A DNA stretch of 64,000 nt, taken from assembly GCF_031851795.1 (NCBI RefSeq), contig NZ_CP134696.1, positions 372,001-436,000 of the forward strand. Reading direction: 5' to 3'. Shown here piece by piece: positions 35,449 to 44,861 of this stretch (position 1 is the first letter of the stretch; each line of letters starts with the position of its first letter). A model generated the notes under the pieces. It did no database searches, was not told the DNA's origin, and saw nothing but the letters and a program-made list of their open reading frames with translations. Source of the stretch: Pontibacter sp. G13. GTDB lineage: Bacteria; Bacteroidota; Bacteroidia; J057. The position numbers were made by a program, and so were the translations under genes.

Positions 35449-36930
35449 ATGACTATCACTATGCATGTAAGAACCTTTTCCAGATTCTGGTCCATCGGGC
35501 TGGCATTCTGTTTATGGAGCTGCCAGGCAGGCACTTCATCAGAATCAGCCCCGGACAAAGCGTCAGAATCTCCCAACGTCGTTTTCATTCTCGTGGACGA
35601 TATGGGATATGGAGACCTGAGCTGCTACGGTCAGGAAACCCTCCAGACTCCCCGAATCGACGAGATGGCCCAATTGGGCATGAAATTCACCCAGCACTAT
35701 GCAGGTGCCACCGTTTGTAGTCCTTCGCGTGCCGCCTTGATGACTGGACTCCACACTGGACACACACCCATTCGCGGCAACAAGCCCGATGGTCAGTTGA
35801 TCCCGGAAGCGCGCACTACCTTGGCAGAAGTATTCAAACAAGCAGGATACCGGACCGCTTTTTTCGGAAAATGGGGCATTGGTCATCCCCCTCTACCAAA
35901 TGATCCCGCCATTCATGGATTCGATGAAGCCTATGGGTACATCAACATGTGGCACGCCCACAACTGCTACCCGGAATTCCTCTATCACAATGGTGAGAAA
36001 TCTCCACTTCCGGGCAACAAATTGCCTTCCCCCAATCCATGGGCGCACATGCCCGAAGGAACCGGTATTGCGGAAGTCAAGGAAACCTTCGCGCCTTTCG
36101 AGTTTCGTGACCGTGCACTGGACTTCATGGAAGAAAGCAAGGATGATCCCTTTTTCATCTACCTAGCCCTGAACATTCCCCACGCCAACAACGAGGGGAA
36201 AAACGATGGTATGGAAGTCCCTAGTTTCGGTCCATACGAAGGCAAAGACTGGCCTAAGCAGGAAAAGGGATTCGCAGCGATGATGGATATCATTGACGGT
36301 ACAGTGGGAGATGTGCTAGATCAGCTGGAAACCTTGGGATTGGCCGAAAATACCCTGGTGATCTTCGCTAGCGACAATGGCCCCCATGAGGAAGGCGGGC
36401 ACAAAGCAGATTTCTTCGATTCCAATGGTCCATTACGCGGCACCAAACGCGATCTCTATGAAGGCGGGATCAGAATTCCGATGATCGCCTACTGGCCGGG
36501 CACCATTGCCGCCAACACCCAGTCTGATCACGTATCGGCTTTTTGGGATTTCCTTCCGACTGCTTGTGAACTGACCGGACAGTCCATTCCACAGGGAATC
36601 GATGGAATTTCAATGGTTCCTACCTTCAAAGGCATGCCAGAACAGCAAGCCGAGCACCCCTACATGTACTGGGAATTCTACGAACTGGGTGGCAGACAAG
36701 CCGTCCGAAAAGATCAGTGGAAGTTGGTCAAACTCAACGTCCGAGATTCACAAACTCCCGTCATCACAGAGCTTTACGACCTGAGTCAGGACCTTGGAGA
36801 AACACGGGATGTATCCGCGGAACATCCAGAAATTGTGGAAGAACTCTCCGCCTTGATCGAGGAAGCCCACACTCCGATCCCCCTCGTTTCCCTATTTGAA
36901 AACAACGTGAACACAGAAACGCCCTTCTAG
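35449..36930 (+). CDS. Sulfatase (S1, arylsulfatase A-like) lipoprotein between two GH27 genes
   Basis: 493 residues from the ATG at 35449 (35461 is an equally possible ATG four codons on). An export signal ending LAFCLWSC (Cys25) suggests a lipoprotein. The core has NVVFILVDDMGYGDLSCYG, the formylglycine signature CSPSR at Cys90, LMTGLHTGHTPIRGN, FFGKWGIGHP and VIFASDNGPHEEGG. TGLHTGHT and the following Arg are shared with the sulfatases at 3409 and 1814, so these three form one subgroup. It lies inside the GH27 pair and so is likely to remove a sulfate that blocks alpha-galactosidase action, or to act on its product. A hairpin sits just before the start codon. Confidence 0.93.
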   Translation: MTITMHVRTFSRFWSIGLAFCLWSCQAGTSSESAPDKASESPNVVFILVDDMGYGDLSCYGQETLQTPRIDEMAQLGMKFTQHYAGATVCSPSRAALMTGLHTGHTPIRGNKPDGQLIPEARTTLAEVFKQAGYRTAFFGKWGIGHPPLPNDPAIHGFDEAYGYINMWHAHNCYPEFLYHNGEKSPLPGNKLPSPNPWAHMPEGTGIAEVKETFAPFEFRDRALDFMEESKDDPFFIYLALNIPHANNEGKNDGMEVPSFGPYEGKDWPKQEKGFAAMMDIIDGTVGDVLDQLETLGLAENTLVIFASDNGPHEEGGHKADFFDSNGPLRGTKRDLYEGGIRIPMIAYWPGTIAANTQSDHVSAFWDFLPTACELTGQSIPQGIDGISMVPTFKGMPEQQAEHPYMYWEFYELGGRQAVRKDQWKLVKLNVRDSQTPVITELYDLSQDLGETRDVSAEHPEIVEELSALIEEAHTPIPLVSLFENNVNTETPF

Positions 36931-36956
36931 CAGGGGCGCACCGAAATACGAGTATC

Positions 36957-38408
36957 ATGAAAAAACCATCTATCTCTCTTTTCATGCTGGGTTTCGTGGC
37001 CTGCCTGGTCGGAATCTCAGTTGTGGGATGGCATTCCGCTCCGGAGTCCCAAAGCTCCGCTACCCCCTCATTTGCGGCCTTTGCGCCTACTCCTCCGATG
37101 GGCTGGAATAGTTTTGACGCGTATGATTGCCGAATCAATGAAGATGAATTCAAGGCCCACGTGGACTTCATGGCTGAAAATCTCTCCGAATTTGGCTGGG
37201 AGTACGCAGTCATGGATTATATCTGGTGGCATCCAGAGCCGGGCAATTGGGAAACGCCTCGTCGCCATGGCCACCCCAATATCCGCTATCAGGCAGACGG
37301 TTCTGCCCTTCACCCCGAATACATCACCATCGACGAGCACGGAAGACTGCAACCTTCTGTGGAGCGATTTCCTTCCAGCGCCAACGGCAAAGGATTCAAG
37401 CCATTGGCAGATTATGTCCATTCCAAGGGCCTCAAGTTCGGACTCCATATCATGCGTGGAGTTCATCGCGTAGCCAATCAAAATTCCTTGAACATCCTCC
37501 ATACGGAACTCAATGCCAGTCAAATTGCCGAGCCTTGGGATACCTGTATGTGGTGTAATCACATGTATGGAGTCGATCCAACCAAGCCCGGTGCTCAGGC
37601 CTACTACGATGCACTATTTGAGATGTATGCGGAATGGGGGGTAGATTACATCAAGGCTGACGACATGATTTTCCCCAAATACCACAAGGGGGAATTGGAG
37701 ATGATTCGCAAGGCCATCGATCGTTGCGGCCGTCCGATGGTATTGAGTTTGTCTCCGGGAGAAGCCCCACTATCACAGGCCAATCACCTGAGTCAACACG
37801 CCAACATGTGGAGAATCTCCGCTGACTTCTGGGATGATTGGGACAAGCTCCAGCACAATTTCGATCTTCTGAATGCTTGGTCGCCCCACATCCAGCCGGG
37901 TAGATGGCCGGATGCCGACATGCTCCCCATTGGACACATTTCCATGGACAATCGTCCTCATGGTCCTGACCGCATGTCCAACTTCACTTGGCCTGAACAT
38001 TATACCCTGATGACTTTGTGGTGCATGGCGCGTTCTCCACTGATGATGGGGGGAGACCTCCTTTCCACGCCGGACTCTGTGATCCAATTGCTCCAAAATC
38101 CAGAGGTCTTGGCGGTCAATCAGCATAGCGTAGACAATCGCCAAGTCTTCAAAAGAGACACCGAAGCGGGATGGTTCGCCCGGGATTCGAGGACAGGAGA
38201 TCCGTACATCGCGCTGTTCAACTTGAGCGACGAGGAACGCACGGTGAGCTTCGAACTTGAATGGGAATACCTCCGCGAATCCTACCAAGTCCGCGACCTT
38301 TGGAAACAACAAGATTTGGGAATTTCCAAGGAGAGTATCAGCATGACCCTACCTCCTCATGGAGCGGGCATCTACCGACTGACCAAAACCTCCGGGGGAG
38401 TCCAATAA
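36957..38408 (+). CDS. GH27 alpha-galactosidase (second copy)
   Basis: 483 residues with a hydrophobic export segment (FMLGFVACLVGISVVGW) but no lipobox, unlike the first copy. The GH27 core begins APTPPMGWNSFDAYD. The nucleophile is Asp235 in VDYIKADDMIF and the acid/base is expected at Asp321 in WPDADMLPIG. FKPLADYVHSKGLKFGLHIMRG and TLWCMARSPLMMGGD are shared almost word for word with the gene at 33923. The active-site neighbour differs (KADD here, KLDD there), and the export signal implies a different location. The pair looks like an old tandem duplication split by the sulfatase. It ends with a strong terminator at 38454. Confidence 0.92.
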   Translation: MKKPSISLFMLGFVACLVGISVVGWHSAPESQSSATPSFAAFAPTPPMGWNSFDAYDCRINEDEFKAHVDFMAENLSEFGWEYAVMDYIWWHPEPGNWETPRRHGHPNIRYQADGSALHPEYITIDEHGRLQPSVERFPSSANGKGFKPLADYVHSKGLKFGLHIMRGVHRVANQNSLNILHTELNASQIAEPWDTCMWCNHMYGVDPTKPGAQAYYDALFEMYAEWGVDYIKADDMIFPKYHKGELEMIRKAIDRCGRPMVLSLSPGEAPLSQANHLSQHANMWRISADFWDDWDKLQHNFDLLNAWSPHIQPGRWPDADMLPIGHISMDNRPHGPDRMSNFTWPEHYTLMTLWCMARSPLMMGGDLLSTPDSVIQLLQNPEVLAVNQHSVDNRQVFKRDTEAGWFARDSRTGDPYIALFNLSDEERTVSFELEWEYLRESYQVRDLWKQQDLGISKESISMTLPPHGAGIYRLTKTSGGVQ

Positions 38409-38453
38409 TCGGACTTGTCTATAACGAATCGAGCTCTGTAGTTTGATTCCTCG

Positions 38454-38508
38454 CGAAAAGCCCTATTGCCGGATCTCGTAATTCCTCGAGATCCGGTTGC
38501 TCTTTTCG
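38454..38508 (+). terminator. Long terminator hairpin after GH27 operon
   Basis: An inner perfect stem CCGGATCTCG/CGAGATCCGG is enclosed by an outer CGAAAAG/CTTTTCG stem (38454-38460 with 38502-38508). It lies 46 bp after the second GH27 stop. Confidence 0.75.
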
Positions 38509-38624
38509 TCCAAGATGTTTGCCTTTTTGTATCAAAAGCCCCCTAATTGCTTCCCAGTTGCCTACAATCCGGTTTTTAGTCCTAAATTATGTAGAACCGT
38601 ATTGTATTTGATTGGTTGCTGAAC

Positions 38625-41600
38625 ATGACTACTGCTTCTCGATTTTTCACCCAGATCGGCCTTCCGCTGTGTCTGATGCTAACCGCATGGACCCACCTAC
38701 AAGGCCAGGGAATTCGATATGTAATTCGCCAAATCGGAACTGAGGAAGGCCTGTTACATACCGATGCTCCCAGCGTAATTCAAGACCAACAAGGCTTCAT
38801 GTGGTTTGCCACCTTGTCTGGTCTGCAACGGTATGATGGATTTGAATTCAAGGAATTCATCAATCACACCGATCCCCTCAATCGGGCCTACCACAACCGT
38901 ATCCTGCAACTGGCTCTTGATCGACAAGGTAGGATTTGGATGGCCACCTACGACGAGATGACCTGCTTTGATCCCAAGGTGGAAGCCTTTCATTCTGTCA
39001 AGCTGCCGGACACCCACGCCTTCGAAAAACTCCGCCATCTCCGGACGATTCATATCGACGCCCAAAACCGGTTATTCGCAGCGACCCGGACCGATACTTG
39101 GGCTTTCCAGATCACCGAATCAGGCTCCCTTACCTACCTCCCCGGTCTCCCAGAGGGAAAACCCATCCTCAATGATGCCATCGGCGATATCATTTCGGAT
39201 TCTCACGGCAATGTATGGATGTCGGGAAATTCGGACGTATGGCGATGGGATCCCCGAACTTCCACCCCTCAGATCACCCATTACGACATTCCGGGGGCTG
39301 ACTTTTCCAAACCTACTCCCTATTTGAGTCAGCTTGAGATCGATCAAGAACAAGGGCTCATAATCAATGGAAAGCAGGAACTTTACCGAATCGACCTCAA
39401 GAAATTCTATGCGGACGGCACTCCCAAGACCTTGCCTACTACCATCATTTCCCTGTCGGAATTGGAAAAGCACTGCCCAAGTCTAGAGGCTCCTATGGAT
39501 TGGGACATCTCCTCATTCGCAGTGGACAAGGAAAATCACCTGTGGATCGGTACCACGCAGGGGTTGGTAAAAATGGATCTTCCTCCTTATCCAGATCCCA
39601 ATTTCCAGTGCTTCCAATCCACGGACATCATCCCCAACAGCCTGAGCTCCAATCATGTATCATCCCTGTATATCGACAGATCCGGTGTACTCTGGATCGG
39701 CACGTGGGGAGGTGGCGTGAATCTCCTCAACCTCGAGCAAAAGAAATTTTTCTTACTCAAGCACGACCCTGAAAACGTGGAGAATGGATTCTCGGGACCA
39801 TTTATCCGCGCGGTCTACGAAGATGATGAAACCGGCCTGCTTTGGGTGGGAACCCGCGAGCGAGGACTCAATGTCTACCATCCGGAGACCGCTACCTTCG
39901 AGCACTTCGAACACACGCCCGGACAGCCCAATACCATCATGAACAATCACATACGATCGCTCACCAAAGGGCCCAAAAATCGCCTTTGGATGGGAACCGA
40001 TCGAGGCTTGGGGTACCTAGACTTGGATTCCCGAACGTTTCATGAAATTGATTCGGATGAATTCAACTTCTGGAAACTCGCCTTTTACAGCATTGTCGTG
40101 GACCATACGGGGGATATCTGGGCGGGTGCCTGGCACGGAGGATTGTTCAGGCTCCATGAAAATGAATCTGGGGAATTCGAAATCACCCAAATCCACGAGG
40201 TCAATGGCACTCGTCTGACTTCCGACAATATCACCTTTTTGCGGGTCGAGCCCGAGCGTGGTCAAATCTGGGTCAGTACCCAAGGAGGACTCAATCAATT
40301 GCTCCTCAGCCCTCAGGGAGCGCTACAGGAACTTCGGACCTATCAGGTTCATCCCAATTACCCACTCTCCCTTAGCTCGAATTTCATTTGGCCGACCATT
40401 CGAGAAAATGACTCTACCATCTGGGTAGGAACCTTGGGAGGCGGTTTGAACAAAATGGTCATTTTCGATCCAAACGATCAGGCTGGGAATTCCAAAAAGC
40501 GGGAAACCCGAGGGGCCAACTATCGGGCAGAATACTTCGATGCAAGTCGAGGAGCGCCCTTTAACGATGTGGAAACCCTCTTGATGGATGAAGATCGGAA
40601 CCTATGGCTTGGCGGGAGAGGATTGGTAAAATTCAATCCTGCGCAAGATGAATTTTCCTTGTACGATGAAAGTGATGGGCTTCAGGGAAATAGCTTCAAA
40701 ATTGGGGCAGCATTTCGGGGAAAAAACGGAATCATGTATTTCGGGGGAACCAGAGGACTGACATATTTCCATCCCAAACAGATTCACACCAACTTCCAGC
40801 AAGCGAATACAGGCCTTGGCAAACTCATGGTCAACAACCGTGAGGTACTGGTGGGTCAGCTTTACGAAGGCAATCAACTCCTGACACAAGAGCTCAATCA
40901 AGTCCAGCAATTGGAGCTGTCTCACAACCAGAATAATTTCTCCCTCCAGTTTGCGTCCCTTCACTATGTGAATCCCGAAAAGTGCAAATTCCGCTACATG
41001 CTCGACGGATACGACAATCATTGGATCTACGTATCCGCCAAGGATCACCATGCCTCCTATTCGAATTTGGAGTACGGTGACTACACCTTCCGATTGGTCG
41101 CATCCAACAGTGACGGAATCTGGGGACATGATGAGAAGACCCTCAAAATCAGCGTCATTCCTCCTTGGTATGCCACCACTTGGGCGAAGATTCTGTATGT
41201 CCTTTTGGCACTGACCATTTTGGTGATGATCTACTATTATCTCAGCAAATGGCAGTCGATGAAGCGCAATCTGGAGCTTACCCAGATGGAGGAAAAGAAA
41301 AAGGAGGAGATGCATCAATTGCGCCTTCAATTCTTCACCAATATTTCCCACGAATTCCGGACCCCGCTCAGTCTGATTCTCAGCCCACTTCAAAAAATCG
41401 CCGAACAAGATCTCTCCAAAATCGAGCTCCAACGCCATGTAAAGCTCATCGCGGATAACTCCAACAGGCTCCTGAGATTGGTCAATGAGCTTCTGGATTT
41501 CCGGAAGCTCGATGAGGGACAAATCCAGCTTCGGGTAACAGAAGGGGATCTGAATAGCTTTGTACACGCTGTAGCCAAACGATTTGAGGAATTGGCGGCA

Positions 41601-42968
41601 TCCAAGGACATCGACTACCAGATCGAGGTTCCGGAAGCTCGGACATTGGCTTGTTTCGATCCAGAGGTCGTAGAGAAAATCCTGTACAATCTTTTGTCCA
41701 ATTCCTTCAAATACACGCCTGTAGGCGGAACCGTCAAGCTTGTTGCAAGTATGACCACTCCCCCTCCAGTGGCACATTATCCCAACCAACACCGCATCGT
41801 CTCGGATACGAATAGTCGTCAGAACCTGTACTTACAGGTCATGGACTCAGGGGTGGGAATCTCCCAATCTAGCATTGAACACCTATTCGATCGGTACTAC
41901 CGCGTGAGTGATAGCCCCGCAGACCAACACTTGGGATCGGGAATTGGATTGGCTTTGGTCAAGAACCTCATTCTGCTCCACAAGGGGGATATCGAGGTTC
42001 GAAGCGAGCGTGAAAAGGGGTCCGAATTCTCGGTCAAATTGCCGCTGGATATCGACCTCTACGAGATCCATGAATGGGCAGACCATAGCCAAGACGAGCT
42101 CAAGTTCACTGAGCCAGCCCCGTTGACTGTTCAGGAACACGCCCCCATCATCCAGACCAAGCATGCACAAGGCGTACTGCCCCGATTGCTGATCGTGGAA
42201 GACAACCACCCCGTCCGGCAATACCTCGCCGAGAGCCTAGGAGATGAATTCGAGATCATCGAAGCCGTGCAAGGCAAGGAAGGTCTCGAAAAAGCCCACA
42301 GCGCAAGGCCTGATATCATTGTCAGTGATATCATGATGCCGGAAATGAATGGAATTGAGCTTTGTGCGGCCATCAAGGCAGACGAGCAGCTTGCGCATAT
42401 TCCTGTGGTCTTGCTCACCGCAAAATCATCTACCCAAAGTCAGATTGAAGGCCTTGAATCAGGCGCAGACCTGTATTTCTCCAAACCCTTCAATCTCAGC
42501 CTCATCAGACTGAATCTCAAGAACTTGCTCCAACATCGAGATCGCCTCCGAAATCGGCACATCACCTCGGCCCTTTCAGATCACCACCAGCAAGCGAGAA
42601 GCGAGCGCGACAAGGAGCTGTTTGACAAGATTGTAGATACGATAGACAATCGCATGGATGATGTGGACTTCGATGTCGAATCGCTATGCAGAGAGGTGGG
42701 AATGAGTCGAACCAATCTCTACGCCAAAATGCGCGAGATCACCGGGCAGCCCATCGGGGAATTTATACGCCAACGAAGGCTGAGAAAGGCAGCTGTAATC
42801 CTCACAGAAGGCAATGTGACCGTGCTCGAAGTCATGGATCGGGTCGGAATCCGGAGTCAATCGTACTTCACACGGGCCTTCAAAAAGGAATTCGGCAAAA
42901 CCCCTTCCCAATTCGTGCAGGAAATCTCCAAGCAACGAAAGCCCCTCTCGATGGGCAAAACGGGCTAA
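38625..42968 (+). CDS. Hybrid two-component sensor-regulator (HTCS)
   Basis: 1447 residues from the ATG at 38625 (an in-frame TTG lies nine bases earlier). After a signal (LCLMLTAWTHLQGQG) come about a dozen Reg_prop propeller repeats (LWIGTTQGL, LWIGTWGGGV, LWVGTRERGL, LWMGTDRGLG) and a Y_Y_Y domain. One membrane segment follows (about 850-872), then a histidine-kinase domain with His909 in NISHEFRTPL and an ATPase domain (GSGIGLALVKNL). A receiver domain with Asp1235 in VSDIMMPEMNG and an AraC-type DNA-binding domain (about 1340-1440) complete it. HTCS proteins bind a glycan fragment in the periplasm and switch on the adjacent utilisation genes. It is the only such regulator in the window, so it probably controls the GH27, sulfatase and SusC/D units. 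Confidence 0.95.
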   Translation: MTTASRFFTQIGLPLCLMLTAWTHLQGQGIRYVIRQIGTEEGLLHTDAPSVIQDQQGFMWFATLSGLQRYDGFEFKEFINHTDPLNRAYHNRILQLALDRQGRIWMATYDEMTCFDPKVEAFHSVKLPDTHAFEKLRHLRTIHIDAQNRLFAATRTDTWAFQITESGSLTYLPGLPEGKPILNDAIGDIISDSHGNVWMSGNSDVWRWDPRTSTPQITHYDIPGADFSKPTPYLSQLEIDQEQGLIINGKQELYRIDLKKFYADGTPKTLPTTIISLSELEKHCPSLEAPMDWDISSFAVDKENHLWIGTTQGLVKMDLPPYPDPNFQCFQSTDIIPNSLSSNHVSSLYIDRSGVLWIGTWGGGVNLLNLEQKKFFLLKHDPENVENGFSGPFIRAVYEDDETGLLWVGTRERGLNVYHPETATFEHFEHTPGQPNTIMNNHIRSLTKGPKNRLWMGTDRGLGYLDLDSRTFHEIDSDEFNFWKLAFYSIVVDHTGDIWAGAWHGGLFRLHENESGEFEITQIHEVNGTRLTSDNITFLRVEPERGQIWVSTQGGLNQLLLSPQGALQELRTYQVHPNYPLSLSSNFIWPTIRENDSTIWVGTLGGGLNKMVIFDPNDQAGNSKKRETRGANYRAEYFDASRGAPFNDVETLLMDEDRNLWLGGRGLVKFNPAQDEFSLYDESDGLQGNSFKIGAAFRGKNGIMYFGGTRGLTYFHPKQIHTNFQQANTGLGKLMVNNREVLVGQLYEGNQLLTQELNQVQQLELSHNQNNFSLQFASLHYVNPEKCKFRYMLDGYDNHWIYVSAKDHHASYSNLEYGDYTFRLVASNSDGIWGHDEKTLKISVIPPWYATTWAKILYVLLALTILVMIYYYLSKWQSMKRNLELTQMEEKKKEEMHQLRLQFFTNISHEFRTPLSLILSPLQKIAEQDLSKIELQRHVKLIADNSNRLLRLVNELLDFRKLDEGQIQLRVTEGDLNSFVHAVAKRFEELAASKDIDYQIEVPEARTLACFDPEVVEKILYNLLSNSFKYTPVGGTVKLVASMTTPPPVAHYPNQHRIVSDTNSRQNLYLQVMDSGVGISQSSIEHLFDRYYRVSDSPADQHLGSGIGLALVKNLILLHKGDIEVRSEREKGSEFSVKLPLDIDLYEIHEWADHSQDELKFTEPAPLTVQEHAPIIQTKHAQGVLPRLLIVEDNHPVRQYLAESLGDEFEIIEAVQGKEGLEKAHSARPDIIVSDIMMPEMNGIELCAAIKADEQLAHIPVVLLTAKSSTQSQIEGLESGADLYFSKPFNLSLIRLNLKNLLQHRDRLRNRHITSALSDHHQQARSERDKELFDKIVDTIDNRMDDVDFDVESLCREVGMSRTNLYAKMREITGQPIGEFIRQRRLRKAAVILTEGNVTVLEVMDRVGIRSQSYFTRAFKKEFGKTPSQFVQEISKQRKPLSMGKTG

Positions 42969-43044
42969 TTGGCAAGACCACAACAGGCTGTCAGGACATG
43001 TATCCGACTCCTTTTGAGATCCCCCATATCCTTAAACTTACTGG

Positions 43045-43076
43045 ATTCCCCGTTCATCGCATGGACGGGGAATTTT
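43045..43076 (+). terminator. Terminator after HTCS gene
   Basis: ATTCCCCGT (43045-43053) pairs with ACGGGGAAT (43065-43073), followed by TTTT. It separates the regulator from the sulfatase that starts at 43188. Confidence 0.7.
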
Positions 43077-43187
43077 CGCATAGAGAGAGGAAATTCAGAT
43101 TCCCACCATAAATGCCCTTTCTTGGAAGGAATTCTGAACAAGCGGGCAATCCGCATACCCGATTCCCAACGATCTTCTTTCAAAAAC

Positions 43188-44771
43188 ATGAATCACCCCA
43201 ACACACTCACTTTTCGCTGGGCCATCAGTTGTGTCCTGACGGGATTGCTTTTGCTACTTACCGGATTGGTACAGGCTCAGCGACCCAATATTCTCATCTA
43301 CATAGCCGATGACATTTCCTACCCTCATCTCAGTGCATACGGCTGCGAATGGGTGCATACTCCTGCTTTCGATCGGATTGCCCAAGAAGGCCTACTTTTC
43401 AACCGCGCATACACCCCCAATGCCAAATGCGCACCATCGAGGGCGTGCTTTCTCACGGGTAGAAACTCTTGGCAACTGGAAGAAGCGATGAATCATTTTC
43501 CCTACTTCCCCGCCAAATTTCAGACCTTCATGGAAGCGCTTGGCGATCAAGGGTATCTCACCGGACACACCGGAAAGGGCTGGGCACCGGGTGATCCCGG
43601 CACCAAGGATGGAAAACGTCGCCAATTGACGGGGCCAGATTTCAATAAAATACGCCTCGATCCACCTACGAGCGGAATCAGTCATGTGGATTATGCAGGC
43701 AATTTTGAGGTCTTTCTGGAAACGCGCGAAGGCGAAACTCCCTTTTGCTTCTGGTATGGGTCCAATGAGCCGCATCGTAGCTACGAATTCCAAAGCGGGG
43801 TCGAGATTGGAGGGAAGAAGCTTTCGCAGGTAGATCGAGTGCCGGGCTATTGGCCAGACAATGACACCATCCGTCACGACATCCTAGATTACGCCTATGA
43901 GATCGAATATGCGGATGGACACTTCGGTAAAATGATCGAAATATTGGAAGCCCGAGGCGAGCTGGACAACACCTTGATTATCGCCGTAGCGGATCATGGG
44001 ATGCCTTTTCCCCGAGTCAAGGGGCAGGCCTACGAATTTTCCAATCATATTCCACTTGCGATCAGATGGCCCAAACAGATCCAACAGCCGGGAACCGTCG
44101 TGGATGAATTTGTGAGCATCATCGACTTGGCGCCCACCATCATGGCGGCAGCAGGAGTGAGGCCCGAGGCTACGGACATGGAACCCATGACAGGGCAGGG
44201 CCTCATTCGATTCATGCAAGATTCCAAAGCTCAATCTGTCCGAGATTTTCAATTGATCTGCAAGGAGCGACATGATACGGGAAGGCCCCACGATTGGGGA
44301 TATCCTATCCGTGGCATCATCCGGGATAGTCTGCTGTACATTTTCAACTTCGAACCGACTCGATGGCCTCAGGGCAATCCGGAAGTGGGTTATCTCAATT
44401 GCGATGGAAGCCCGACGAAGACTTGGCTGATCAATCATTATCTCGACGGGACGTTGGGGGAATATTGGACCCTGAATCTCGGAAAACGTCCCATGGAGGA
44501 ATTGTACGATCTCAAGAAAGACCCAGATTGCCTCCACAATCTCGCAGAAATTCCCGCCTATCAACTCCTCAAGCTTGATCTCCAAGCGCAGATGACGACA
44601 GCTCTCAAGGCAGAAGGGGATTTGCGGATGTTCGGCCGAGGAGACTGGTGGGAGCAACAGCCCTATTCTGGTCGTCGTCACCATTTCTACCGACGCTATC
44701 TCAATGGTGAGCAAGTAAAATTCCCCGGCTGGATCACTCCTAGTGATTTACACGTGATCGACGAACAATAG
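43188..44771 (+). CDS. Sulfatase (S1, heparan/N-sulfatase-like branch)
   Basis: 527 residues from the ATG at 43188, which begins a normal signal peptide (LTGLLLLLTGLVQA, cut before QRPN); upstream in-frame codons encode no signal. The core has NILIYIADDISYPHLSAYG, the formylglycine signature CAPSR at Cys81, CFLTGRNSWQLEEAM and IIAVADHGMPFPRVKGQAYE. The AYGCEWVHTPAFDRIA and FLTGRNSWQ.E features resemble the N-sulfoglucosamine and heparan-type sulfatase branch, different from the other four. It is separated from the HTCS gene by a terminator and ends at a bidirectional hairpin. A substrate other than heparan is likely in this organism. Confidence 0.92.
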   Translation: MNHPNTLTFRWAISCVLTGLLLLLTGLVQAQRPNILIYIADDISYPHLSAYGCEWVHTPAFDRIAQEGLLFNRAYTPNAKCAPSRACFLTGRNSWQLEEAMNHFPYFPAKFQTFMEALGDQGYLTGHTGKGWAPGDPGTKDGKRRQLTGPDFNKIRLDPPTSGISHVDYAGNFEVFLETREGETPFCFWYGSNEPHRSYEFQSGVEIGGKKLSQVDRVPGYWPDNDTIRHDILDYAYEIEYADGHFGKMIEILEARGELDNTLIIAVADHGMPFPRVKGQAYEFSNHIPLAIRWPKQIQQPGTVVDEFVSIIDLAPTIMAAAGVRPEATDMEPMTGQGLIRFMQDSKAQSVRDFQLICKERHDTGRPHDWGYPIRGIIRDSLLYIFNFEPTRWPQGNPEVGYLNCDGSPTKTWLINHYLDGTLGEYWTLNLGKRPMEELYDLKKDPDCLHNLAEIPAYQLLKLDLQAQMTTALKAEGDLRMFGRGDWWEQQPYSGRRHHFYRRYLNGEQVKFPGWITPSDLHVIDEQ

Positions 44772-44789
44772 CCCCATTACTCAACAAGC

Positions 44790-44823
44790 AAAAGCGCCCC
44801 AGACCTTAATCTGAGGCGCTTTT
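44790..44823. terminator. Bidirectional terminator hairpin
   Basis: AAAAGCGCC (44790-44798) pairs with GGCGCTTTT (44815-44823), with an inner CAGA/TCTG stem. It lies between convergent genes ending at 44771 (+) and 44862 (-), and T-runs occur on both strands. The GCGCC stem resembles those at 15624 and 15839. Confidence 0.75.
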
Positions 44824-44861
44824 GGGTTCATAAAAAGGACCATCTGAATATATACGATCCT

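Noticed and set aside
40602-41792. A 396-codon open frame on the minus strand opposite the HTCS gene
   Set aside because: It lies wholly inside a gene with clear sensor, kinase and regulator motifs, and its product has no recognisable domain or signal. It is a codon-bias shadow.
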